A stretch of DNA of 11,053 nt from Candidatus Intestinimonas stercorigallinarum (GTDB lineage Bacteria; Bacillota; Clostridia; Oscillospirales; Oscillospiraceae), in the NCBI GenBank assembly GCA_019115345.1, contig DXDV01000154.1, positions 1-11,053 on the forward strand, given 5' to 3'. Both the position numbers and the translations under genes were made by a program. Shown piece after piece: positions 1 through 7,558 of the stretch; positions within the stretch are counted from its first letter, which is position 1; the number at the start of each line of letters is the position of its first letter. The notes under the pieces were generated by a model, which was given only the letters and a program-made list of their open reading frames with translations, searched no databases and was not told the origin of the DNA.

Positions 1-1
1 G

Positions 2-2620
2 GAGCAGCACCTGATCCGCACCGGCAGGCGTACCGCCGTGTCCATCCTGCTGGAGTCCGCCGAGCCCCGGGAGGTCCACCACTTCGCCGCCCTGCTGGGC
101 TACGGCGCCCGGGCCGTCAACCCCTACCTGGTGGAGGAGACCATCGTCTCCCTCATCGAGGAGGGGCTTTTGGACAAGGACTTCCACACCGCCGTGTCCG
201 ACTACAACAGCGCCGTCCTCCACGGCATGGTGAAGATCGCCTCCAAAATGGGCATCTCCACCCTCCAGTCCTACCAGTCCGCCCAGATCTTCGAGGCGGT
301 GGGCATCCGGCAGGACGTCATCGACAAGTATTTCACCAACACGGTCTCCCGGGTGGGGGGCATCGGCCTTGCCGAGATCGGGGCCATGGTGGACCGGGCC
401 CACGCCAGGGCCTTCGACCCCCTGGGCCTGGAGGTGGATCTGGAGCTGGACAGCCTGGGGGCCCACAAGGCCCGCTCGGGCGGCGAGGACCACCTCTATG
501 ACCCCCAGACCATCCACCTTCTCCAGGAGGCCGCCCGCCGGGGGGACTACGCCATCTTCAAGCAGTACACCGCCCGGGTGGACGACGAGACCCGGCCCCA
601 TACCCTCCGGGGCCTGCTGGAGCTCAAATACGCCGGCGCCCCCCTCCCCCTGGAGGAGGTGGAGAGCGTGGAGTCCATCGTCAAGAGATTCAAGACCGGG
701 GCCATGAGCTACGGCTCCATCTCCCAGGAGGCCCATGAGTGCCTGGCCCGGGCCATGAACCTGCTGGGGGGCAAGTCCAACTCCGGCGAGGGGGGCGAGG
801 AGCCCGACCGGCTCACCGACCCGGAGCGCTGCTCCGCCATCAAGCAGGTGGCCTCCGGCCGGTTTGGAGTGACCAGCGAGTACCTGGTCTCCGCCCAGGA
901 GCTCCAGATCAAAATGGCCCAGGGGGCCAAGCCGGGGGAGGGGGGGCATCTGCCCGCCGGGAAGGTCTACCCCTGGATCGCCAAGTGCCGCCACTCCACC
1001 CCCGGCGTCACCCTCATCTCTCCGCCGCCCCACCACGACATCTACTCCATCGAGGACCTGGCCCAGCTCATCTACGACCTCAAGTGCGCCAACCGGCGGG
1101 CCCGCATCAGCGTCAAGCTGGTGAGCGAGGCGGGAGTGGGCACCATCGCCGCCGGGGTGGCCAAGGCGGGGGCCCAGGTGGTCCTCATCTCGGGCTATGA
1201 CGGCGGCACCGGAGCCGCCCCCCGCACCTCCATCCACAACGCCGGCCTCCCCTGGGAGCTGGGCCTGGCCGAGACCCACCAGACCCTCATCCGCAACGGC
1301 CTGCGCTCCCGGGTGGTGGTGGAGACCGACGGCAAGCTCATGTCCGGCCGGGACGTGGCCATCGCCTGTATGCTGGGGGCCGAGGAGTTCGGCTTCGCCA
1401 CCGCCCCTCTGGTCACCCTGGGCTGCGTCATGATGCGGGTGTGCAACCTGGACACCTGCCCCGTGGGGGTGGCCACCCAGAACCCGGAGCTCCGGAAGCG
1501 CTTCGCCGGCAAGCCGGAGCACGTGGTCAACTTCATGCGCTTCATCGCCCAGGAGCTGCGGGAGCACATGGCAAAGCTGGGGGTGCGCACCGTGGAGGAG
1601 CTGGTGGGCCGCACCGACCTCCTCGCCCTCCGCCGCCCCGCCCCCAATCCCCGGGCGGCCACGGTGGACCTCTCCGCCCTGCTGGACCGCTCCTGGCTCA
1701 CCGGCGGGGAAAAGACTCACTTCGACCCCGCCGACGCCTACGATTTCCGCCTGGAGGACACGGTGGACATGGACCTGGAGGAGGAGCTGGGGGACGCCCT
1801 GGCAGAGGGTACGCCCAGGACCCTGGAGCGGACCGTCTCCTCCACCGACCGGGCGGTGGGCGCCCTTCTGGGCTCCGACGTGACCCGGCTCCATGGAAGT
1901 ACCCTCCCCGACGGCGCCTTCACCGTCAAGTGTACCGGCGGCGGCGGGCAGTCCTTCGGGGCCTTCCTCCCCAAAGGACTCACCCTGGAGCTGGAGGGGG
2001 ACGCCAACGACTACCTGGGCAAGGGCCTCTCCGGCGGCGCCATCGTGGTCTATCCCCCCAGGGAGAGCGCCTTTGCCGCCGACCGGAACATCCTGGTGGG
2101 CAACGTGGCCCTCTACGGCGCCACCAGCGGCAGGGCCTACCTCAGCGGCGTGGCCGGGGAGCGGTTCTGCGTCCGCAACTCCGGGGCCGACGCCGTGGTG
2201 GAGGGCGTGGGCGACCACGGCTGCGAGTACATGACCGGCGGCCGGGTGGTGGTGCTGGGCCCCACCGGCAAGAACTTCGCCGCCGGCATGTCGGGGGGCG
2301 TCGCCTATGTGCTGGACGAGGACCACCGGCTCTACCTGCGCCTCAACAAGGAGCTGGTGTCCATGGAGCCGGTGGCCGACCCCTTCGACCAGACCGAGCT
2401 CCGGGACCTCCTCCAGGCCCACGCCGACGCCACCGGCTCGGCCAAGGCCAAGGCCATCCTGGCCGACTTCCAGCGCTGGCTGCCCGCCTTCAAAAAGATC
2501 CTCCCCCACGACTACGACCGGATGCTCCGCACCATCGCCCAGTACGAGGAGAAGGGCATGAGCCGGGAGCGGGCCCAGGTGGAGGCCTTCTACGTCAACA
2601 CCAGAAAGGCAGGGGAATGA
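2..2620 (+). CDS. gltB: Glutamate synthase [NADPH] large subunit, C-terminal part (5' end outside window)
   Basis: This is the large (alpha) subunit of NADPH-dependent glutamate synthase. It converts glutamine plus 2-oxoglutarate to two glutamates in the cytoplasm, using electrons from GltD. The reading frame is open from nt 2, so the first internal ATG/GTG codons are not the start. About 872 residues are present, against roughly 1,500 in the family; the N-terminal glutamine amidotransferase domain lies upstream of the window. What is visible: the end of the central domain (HHFAALLGYGARAVNPYL, nt 75-130), the FMN-binding synthase barrel (SYGSIS near nt 710; ISGYDGGTGAAP near nt 1190), and the 3Fe-4S cysteines spaced C-x5-C-x4-C (codons at 1424, 1442 and 1457). 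The C-terminal GXGXG beta-helix runs from about nt 1890 to 2480. No frameshift is seen. The stop is one base from the gltD start, so translation is probably coupled. Confidence 0.97.
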   Translation, partial: EQHLIRTGRRTAVSILLESAEPREVHHFAALLGYGARAVNPYLVEETIVSLIEEGLLDKDFHTAVSDYNSAVLHGMVKIASKMGISTLQSYQSAQIFEAVGIRQDVIDKYFTNTVSRVGGIGLAEIGAMVDRAHARAFDPLGLEVDLELDSLGAHKARSGGEDHLYDPQTIHLLQEAARRGDYAIFKQYTARVDDETRPHTLRGLLELKYAGAPLPLEEVESVESIVKRFKTGAMSYGSISQEAHECLARAMNLLGGKSNSGEGGEEPDRLTDPERCSAIKQVASGRFGVTSEYLVSAQELQIKMAQGAKPGEGGHLPAGKVYPWIAKCRHSTPGVTLISPPPHHDIYSIEDLAQLIYDLKCANRRARISVKLVSEAGVGTIAAGVAKAGAQVVLISGYDGGTGAAPRTSIHNAGLPWELGLAETHQTLIRNGLRSRVVVETDGKLMSGRDVAIACMLGAEEFGFATAPLVTLGCVMMRVCNLDTCPVGVATQNPELRKRFAGKPEHVVNFMRFIAQELREHMAKLGVRTVEELVGRTDLLALRRPAPNPRAATVDLSALLDRSWLTGGEKTHFDPADAYDFRLEDTVDMDLEEELGDALAEGTPRTLERTVSSTDRAVGALLGSDVTRLHGSTLPDGAFTVKCTGGGGQSFGAFLPKGLTLELEGDANDYLGKGLSGGAIVVYPPRESAFAADRNILVGNVALYGATSGRAYLSGVAGERFCVRNSGADAVVEGVGDHGCEYMTGGRVVVLGPTGKNFAAGMSGGVAYVLDEDHRLYLRLNKELVSMEPVADPFDQTELRDLLQAHADATGSAKAKAILADFQRWLPAFKKILPHDYDRMLRTIAQYEEKGMSRERAQVEAFYVNTRKAGE

Positions 2621-2621
2621 C

Positions 2622-4070
<1,449 letters not shown>

Positions 4071-4074
4071 GTCC

Positions 4075-4133
4075 GGCCCCCTCCGGCCGCCGTCCCGTTT
4101 GCGTATGGGGCGGCGGCCGGAGGGGGCCTTTTT
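4075..4133 (+). terminator. Intrinsic terminator of the gltBD operon
   Basis: A 22-bp GC-rich stem (arms 4075-4096 and 4107-4128, one G-U pair) with a 10-nt loop is followed at once by five Ts (4129-4133). It starts 4 nt after the gltD stop. There is no T run on the other side, so it should act only on rightward transcription. Confidence 0.95.
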
Positions 4134-4229
4134 GCTGTGCGGAAGCATGGCAAAATTGGCCGTGCGCCGCACTCCTTTGCCTGTTTTCGTGGCGCGCTCT
4201 TGGCGCGTGAAGTTTCAGGCCCGGGGCGG

Positions 4230-4258
4230 TTGACAATCTCCCAGGTCCGTGGTATGCT
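4230..4258 (+). promoter_or_regulatory. Sigma-A-type promoter of the ZIP transporter gene
   Basis: A perfect -35 TTGACA (4230-4235) is followed by a 17-nt spacer and -10 TATGCT (4253-4258, 4 of 6 matches to TATAAT). Transcription should start near 4265, inside the dyad at 4264-4279. The promoter lies beyond the gltBD terminator, so the transporter gene is an independent unit. The stretch 4134-4229 between terminator and promoter shows no gene or clear structure. Confidence 0.8.
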
Positions 4259-4263
4259 TTTGA

Positions 4264-4279
4264 GTTAGCAATAGCTAAC
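4264..4279. promoter_or_regulatory. Perfect dyad GTTAGC-AATA-GCTAAC, candidate metalloregulator operator
   Basis: Two perfect 6-bp half-sites surround a 4-nt centre, placed over the predicted transcription start of the ZIP transporter gene. The TTAG...CTAA form resembles operators of DtxR/IdeR/MntR-type iron or manganese repressors more than the AT-rich Zur or Fur boxes. Position and symmetry are seen directly; the regulator identity is inferred. A protein bound here would block transcription initiation. Confidence 0.6.
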
Positions 4280-4292
4280 CAATGTGAAACAC

Positions 4293-4298
4293 AGGAGG
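4293..4298 (+). promoter_or_regulatory. Ribosome binding site AGGAGG that selects the TTG start of zupT
   Basis: A full AGGAGG lies 6 nt upstream of TTG at 4305. The in-frame GTG at 4284 lies upstream of this site and has no ribosome binding site of its own, because the sequence before it is the operator dyad. The TTG is therefore the better start. Confidence 0.85.
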
Positions 4299-4304
4299 CC
4301 GCCA

Positions 4305-5114
4305 TTGGACCGACAAGTACTGCTCGCCTTTTCCCTCACCCTGCTGGCCGGACTGAGCACCGGCATCGGCAGCGGCATCGCCTTTCTCTGCCGTCACACC
4401 AACCGGAAATTCCTCTCGGTGTCCCTGGGATTTTCCGCCGGGGTGATGATCTACGTCTCCTTGGTGGAGATCCTCCGCCAGGCCCAGGAGGCCCTGGCCG
4501 CGCAGCTGGGAGCCCGGCCGGGGGGCTGGGCCGCCGCGGGGGCCTTTTTCGGCGGGATGCTGCTGATCGCCGTCATCGACAAGCGCATCCCCTCTCCGGA
4601 GAACCCCCACGAGGTCAAGCTGCTGGAGGGGGAGGAGCGCCAGCCGGGGCAGCCGGTCCCCGGCCATCTCATGCGCATGGGCGCCTTGACCGCCCTGGCC
4701 ATTGCCATCCATAATTTCCCCGAGGGGCTGGCCACCTTCGTCTCCGCCCTGCAGGAGCCCGCTTTGGCCCTCCCCATCGTGGCGGCCATCGCCATCCACA
4801 ACATTCCCGAGGGCATCGCCGTGTCGGTGCCCATCTACCAGGCCACCGGCTCCCGGCGCAAGGCCTTCCGCTATTCCTTCCTCTCCGGCCTGGCGGAGCC
4901 TTTGGGGGCGCTGCTGGGGTGGCTGGTGCTGCGGCCCGTCATGAGCGACACCGTCTCCGGCCTGCTCTTCGCCGGTGTGGCGGGCATCATGGTCTTTATC
5001 TCCTTCGACGAGCTCCTCCCCGCAGCCCGGGCCTATGGGGAGCACCACCTCTCCCTCTACGGCCTCATCTCCGGCATGGGGGTGATGGCGGTGAGCCTCC
5101 TCCTCTTCCTGTGA
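4305..5114 (+). CDS. zupT: ZIP-family divalent metal transporter (ZupT-like)
   Basis: This membrane protein imports divalent metals, typically zinc and also iron or manganese in the bacterial ZupT group. From the TTG start chosen by AGGAGG it has 269 residues, usual for bacterial ZIP proteins. Hydrophobic segments alternate through the protein (for example 5-28, 38-56, 75-92, 125-150 and 155-175, plus three near the C-terminus), consistent with eight membrane spans. The two metal-site motifs are intact: HNFPEG at 136-141 and HNIPEG at 165-170. The variable loop between spans 3 and 4 (about 95-120) is charged but lacks the histidine-rich run seen in many eukaryotic ZIPs. It is a single-gene unit with its own promoter and an overlapping dyad, which suggests metal-dependent repression. 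It ends 4 bp from the convergent acetyltransferase gene with no terminator visible between them. Substrate preference cannot be read from the sequence. Confidence 0.92.
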   Translation: MDRQVLLAFSLTLLAGLSTGIGSGIAFLCRHTNRKFLSVSLGFSAGVMIYVSLVEILRQAQEALAAQLGARPGGWAAAGAFFGGMLLIAVIDKRIPSPENPHEVKLLEGEERQPGQPVPGHLMRMGALTALAIAIHNFPEGLATFVSALQEPALALPIVAAIAIHNIPEGIAVSVPIYQATGSRRKAFRYSFLSGLAEPLGALLGWLVLRPVMSDTVSGLLFAGVAGIMVFISFDELLPAARAYGEHHLSLYGLISGMGVMAVSLLLFL

Positions 5115-5118
5115 GCCC

Positions 5119-5583
5119 TCAGCTCCGGCCCCCGCGCTCCTTCTCCATGACGAAGTTGGGGAGGAGCACCCCCCGCCGCTCCACCTGCTGGGCCTTCACC
5201 ACCCGATAGCCCCGGCCCTCGAAGAAGGGCCGGGCGGTGAGGGAGGCGTGGGTGGTGAAGCGGGGGGCGGCGGAGGCGCGCTCCAGCGCGTCGCACAGGG
5301 CGGTGGCGATCCCCCGGCCCTGGTGGTCCTTGTGGACGAAGAGCCGGTCCAGGTAGCCGTCCTCCGCCATGTCGGCAAAGCCCAGGAGGACGCCCCCCTC
5401 CTCCGCCACCAGGGTGTGGTGGGCGGAGAGGGAGGTGTCCCAGGCTGCCAGGTCCACCTGTCCGGTGGCCCAGGCGTCCACCTGGGCCTGGGTGTAGTCC
5501 CGGCGGTTGACCGTATGGATGGTGTCGTAAAAGAGCCGGGCCAGAATGGGACAGTCCCGGCTTTGATAGCGGCGCAGGATCAT
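5119..5583 (-). CDS. GNAT-family N-acetyltransferase, YafP-like
   Basis: A 154-residue acetyltransferase that should use acetyl-CoA to acetylate a small molecule or protein; the substrate is unknown. The acetyl-CoA loop QGRGIA is at 88-93, after the beta-strand YLDRLFV (78-83), which is the GNAT motif A layout. The C-terminal half (ASLTARPFFEGRGYRVVKAQ, 113-132, then RRG...NF) closely matches, from memory, the E. coli YafP pattern (ASITAKPFFERYGF...RVECRG...NF). YafP is encoded in the SOS-inducible dinB-yafNOP operon. The ATG at 5583 has AGGAGG (5591-5596 on the complement) 7 nt upstream, overlapping the stop of the upstream AlbA_2 gene, so the two are likely coupled. It is convergent with the ZIP transporter gene. 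GNAT membership is certain; the YafP subgroup is fairly likely. Confidence 0.88.
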   Translation of the reverse strand: MILRRYQSRDCPILARLFYDTIHTVNRRDYTQAQVDAWATGQVDLAAWDTSLSAHHTLVAEEGGVLLGFADMAEDGYLDRLFVHKDHQGRGIATALCDALERASAAPRFTTHASLTARPFFEGRGYRVVKAQQVERRGVLLPNFVMEKERGGRS

Positions 5584-5595
5584 AGCGCTCCCTCC

Positions 5596-6051
5596 TCAGT
5601 GCTGTTTGGCCTCCAGCATGGACCAGACCTCCGCCCGGTTGCAGCGGTAGTCCCCGTCGCCGCTGCGGCGGTAGGAGCCCCGGAAGGGGTCGCTGCCCAG
5701 GTAGACCGGGAGCTGGTCCCGTTCCCCCCTGGGGACCTGGATGACCACCACGCTGCCGCCGTCGGTGCCGGCCACCCACACGTCCGACGGACGCAGGATG
5801 TTGGCGCTGACCACTGCGGGGTCGTTGAGCTTCTCCCAGAACTCCTGGACCAGCTCATGGGGCTCCAGCAGGCCCTGGACCCGGAGGCTGTGGTCGGGCA
5901 GCTCCTCCACCCCCAGCAGTATGATCCCGCCGGCGCTGTTGGCGAAGGCGGAGTAGGTCTCCCAGATGCTGTTGGGCAGCCCGCCGGTGGCCAGCTTGGC
6001 CTCCAGCCGGTTGCCCTCCCGGTACCGCTCCATGTGGTTGAGATCCAGCAT
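5596..6051 (-). CDS. Single-domain AlbA_2 (Schlafen-type) putative DNA/RNA-binding protein
   Basis: A 151-residue protein built almost wholly of one AlbA_2 domain, a fold seen at the N-terminus of ATP-binding transcriptional regulators and in Schlafen-related proteins. Visible signatures: EGNRLEAK (12-19), FANSAGGIILLGVEE (36-50), the strand VVVIQVPRGERDQLPVYL (101-118), then the GSYRRSGDGDYRC segment (125-137) that corresponds to the usual YxRxG...A motif. Most relatives of this type continue for 200-350 residues with ATPase-like or winged-helix parts; this one stops right after the domain, without a frameshift. The start is placed at ATG 6051, behind GGAGG/AGGAGG. An ATG at 6090 is upstream of the predicted -10 and so cannot lie on this transcript. 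It is the first gene of a likely two-gene operon with the acetyltransferase (12-nt gap). Function unknown; nucleic-acid binding is inferred from the family. Confidence 0.85.
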   Translation of the reverse strand: MLDLNHMERYREGNRLEAKLATGGLPNSIWETYSAFANSAGGIILLGVEELPDHSLRVQGLLEPHELVQEFWEKLNDPAVVSANILRPSDVWVAGTDGGSVVVIQVPRGERDQLPVYLGSDPFRGSYRRSGDGDYRCNRAEVWSMLEAKQH

Positions 6052-6055
6052 GCTT

Positions 6056-6067
6056 CCTCCGCCTCCT
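6056..6067 (-). promoter_or_regulatory. Double ribosome binding site deciding the AlbA_2 gene start
   Basis: Read on the - strand, AGGAGG (6067-6062) and GGAGG (6060-6056) lie 10 and 4 nt upstream of ATG 6051. Neither helps the alternative upstream ATG at 6090. Confidence 0.75.
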
Positions 6068-6078
6068 TTGTATGCCCC

Positions 6079-6107
6079 ATTATAGCCCATTCCCGGCGGT
6101 CTGTCGA
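6079..6107 (-). promoter_or_regulatory. Promoter of the AlbA_2-acetyltransferase operon
   Basis: On the - strand, -35 TCGACA (6107-6102, 5 of 6 matches) is followed by a 17-nt spacer and a perfect -10 TATAAT (6084-6079). It begins right at the integrase stop codon, so the two downstream genes can be expressed independently of the integrase. Predicted start of transcription is near 6072, giving a leader of about 20 nt. Confidence 0.8.
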
Positions 6108-6108
6108 G

Positions 6109-7242
6109 TCACTTCATCACCGCCGCCACCCGGTTGAGGATGCGGGCGTGGGTCTGGTCCAGGAGGTGGGTGTAGATCCGTCCGGTGGTGGCCGGGGTGG
6201 AGTGGCCCAGAGCCTTGCCGATATCGAAGAGGGGGGCGCCCTGGGCGGAGGCCACGGTGGCGAAGGTGTGGCGCAGGCCGTGGAGGGTGATTTTGGGCAT
6301 GTTGTGCCGGCGGATGAACCGGGTGAAGCCCAGACTCACGGCGTTGGGGGAATGGGGCTCCCCGTGGCGGTCCAGCAGCACCATGCCGTCGCCGTCCCAG
6401 TCCCGGCCGGCGCGGATGCAGTCCTGCTGCTGGCGCTGCTGCTCCCGCAGCAGCAGGGCGTAGAGGTCGTCGGAGAGGTAGAGGGTCCGGGTGGAGGAGC
6501 GGGTCTTGGTGGACTTCTGGACGATGGAGGCTCCGGCGGCGGTCCTGGCCTCCTTGATCCGGACCACCCGGTTCGCAAAATCCACGTTGGGCCACCGCAG
6601 GCCGCAGATCTCCTCCCGGCGCAGGCCCAGTCCGCCGGCCAGCTTGACCACCAGCTCCAGCCAGGTGCCCTCGGAGAGCAGGCACAGCCGCCGCAGGTCC
6701 TCCGGCCCGTAGAACTCGGCCTCAAAGGGGACCTGCCGGGGCGGCTCCACCCGCTCCGTGGGGCAGCGGGCCAGCACGTCCTGCTTCACCGCCATGCGCA
6801 GGGCGGCGGAGAGCAGGTCGTGGTGGCGGCGGACAGTATTGGGAGAGAGCCCCTTCTTTCGCATGAGCATGTTGTAGTATTTCTGGATGTCCTGGGGGGA
6901 CAGCTTCTGAAGGGGGAGCTCTCCCAGGGCGGGCGAGACATGGTTGTCGATGATCTTGCGGTAGCCGTATACCGTGGTCTCCGCCCGGTTGGGCTTCACC
7001 ACCTCCTCCATCCAGTATTCCAGCCACTGGTCCAGGGTCATGGGCTTGGGCAGCACCTGGCGGCAGAGGACCCGCTCCGTGGAAAATTGGAGGAGCGCCT
7101 TCCGGGCCAGCGGCAGACTGGTGTAGGTGTGGTACACACGGACGCGTTTTCCATTTTCGTCCAGGCCGTAGTCCATGTTGACATAGTAGAGCTGACGGAC
7201 ACTGTCGTAGGAGATGTTGCGCTCGATGCTTTTTCTTGACAT
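6109..7242 (-). CDS. int: Tyrosine recombinase / phage-type integrase
   Basis: A 377-residue site-specific recombinase that cuts and rejoins DNA through a tyrosine linkage. Three parts are visible: an N-terminal arm-type DNA-binding region (about 1-60, with DENGKRVRVYHTYTSLPLARKAL), a core-binding SAM-like domain (about 68-160), and a catalytic domain (about 178-377). The catalytic residues are all present: R208 (GLGLRREE), K246 in the beta hairpin (TKTRSS), H321 and R324 (HGLRH), H347 (GHST) and the nucleophile Y357 (GRIYTHL). It therefore looks active. The ATG at 7242 has GAGGGG 5 nt upstream. No excisionase, relaxase or phage gene is next to it; the genes after it are AlbA_2 and GNAT. Its upstream region is an AT-rich island next to a block of hairpins. 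The length and three-domain layout resemble integrases of conjugative transposons and prophages rather than XerC/D. Confidence 0.95.
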   Translation of the reverse strand: MSRKSIERNISYDSVRQLYYVNMDYGLDENGKRVRVYHTYTSLPLARKALLQFSTERVLCRQVLPKPMTLDQWLEYWMEEVVKPNRAETTVYGYRKIIDNHVSPALGELPLQKLSPQDIQKYYNMLMRKKGLSPNTVRRHHDLLSAALRMAVKQDVLARCPTERVEPPRQVPFEAEFYGPEDLRRLCLLSEGTWLELVVKLAGGLGLRREEICGLRWPNVDFANRVVRIKEARTAAGASIVQKSTKTRSSTRTLYLSDDLYALLLREQQRQQQDCIRAGRDWDGDGMVLLDRHGEPHSPNAVSLGFTRFIRRHNMPKITLHGLRHTFATVASAQGAPLFDIGKALGHSTPATTGRIYTHLLDQTHARILNRVAAVMK

Positions 7243-7253
7243 TTGGACCCCTC

Positions 7254-7319
7254 TTTTCTATCTTTTTTGAGGAGTCCAGTTTAGCACAGTATTGCACAAA
7301 AGAATATGAAACGGGCATA
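7254..7319. other. AT-rich island upstream of the integrase gene
   Basis: This short stretch is clearly richer in A and T than the GC-rich surroundings. On the - strand it holds two close copies of TGTGC (TGTGCAATACTGTGC, about 7296-7282) and TG-C-TAAACT, which resembles an extended -10, but no matching -35 at proper spacing. It likely contains the integrase promoter and may contain integrase binding sites; neither is proven by the sequence. Confidence 0.4.
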
Positions 7320-7363
7320 AAAGCACCGAAATGTACGGCGAAAGCCGCACATTCCGGTGCTTT
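7320..7363 (-). terminator. Long hairpin between the FAD dehydrogenase and integrase genes, possible leftward terminator
   Basis: Arms 7320-7334 and 7349-7363 pair over 15 bp with one mismatch, which becomes a G-U pair on the - strand. Inside is a second stem CGGC-GAAA-GCCG (7336-7347). On the - strand the hairpin is followed by only a short T run (4 Ts including the stem end), so it is a plausible but weak intrinsic terminator for the malQ-FAD dehydrogenase transcript and would insulate the integrase gene. It is also the first member of the hairpin block that continues to 7558. Confidence 0.5.
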
Positions 7364-7368
7364 CCAGT

Positions 7369-7558
7369 TTGCCGAAAACCTCCGTAAGACGGCAAGTGTG
7401 TCACAGTGACGCAGGGGAGCTCGAGGGGGTGGCAGCCCGCCTCGAGTGGGATGGCATCCCCCGCAGCACTTGCAGGGCAAGGGCTGCGGCGGGCAAAGCG
7501 AGGACGTTTCCGCCCTGGAGGGGGAGGGAACGTACCGGGATGCAGGCGTTCAATCCCG
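7369..7558. repeat. Block of seven tandem, unrelated hairpins (intergenic, possible structured RNA)
   Basis: There is no convincing gene in 7254-7549. The stretch is tiled by dyads: TTGCCG/CGGCAA (7369-7395); TGTGTCAC-A-GTGACGCA (7397-7413, one T-G pair); CTCGAGG/CCTCGAG with three inner GC pairs (7420-7446); GGGATG-G-CATCCC (7448-7460); CCGCAGC-CTTGC/GCAAG-GCTGCGG with one A-G mismatch and a 3-nt loop (7461-7489); ACGTT...AACGT extended by C/G pairs around one G-A mismatch (7504-7533); CGGGAT/ATCCCG (7536-7558, overlapping the stop of the FAD dehydrogenase gene). The mismatch types (U-G, A-G and G-A) fit better if the + strand is the RNA, whereas the hairpin at 7320-7363 fits the - strand. 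None is followed by a U-tract. Function unknown; a non-coding RNA, a 3' UTR structure or recombination-site DNA are all possible. Confidence 0.65.

Noticed and set aside
4284..4304. GTG at 4284 as the start of the ZIP transporter
   Set aside because: The AGGAGG lies downstream of this GTG and 6 nt before TTG 4305; the GTG directly follows the operator dyad and has no ribosome binding site.
5248..7239. Long + strand open frame (663 codons) across GNAT, AlbA_2 and integrase genes
   Set aside because: It is antisense to three recognised genes and their promoter, has no recognisable domain and is rich in G, V and H as expected from a shadow frame.
7320..7558. Integron attC-like sites served by the nearby tyrosine recombinase
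   Set aside because: The recombinase lacks a recognisable integron-integrase layout, having a phage-type N-terminal arm domain; the hairpins lack a shared attC core and are not spaced by gene cassettes.
7320..7558. Known structured RNAs (tmRNA, RNase P RNA, SRP RNA, common riboswitches)
   Set aside because: None of the conserved core motifs I know for these RNAs was recognised; only an Rfam search could settle it.
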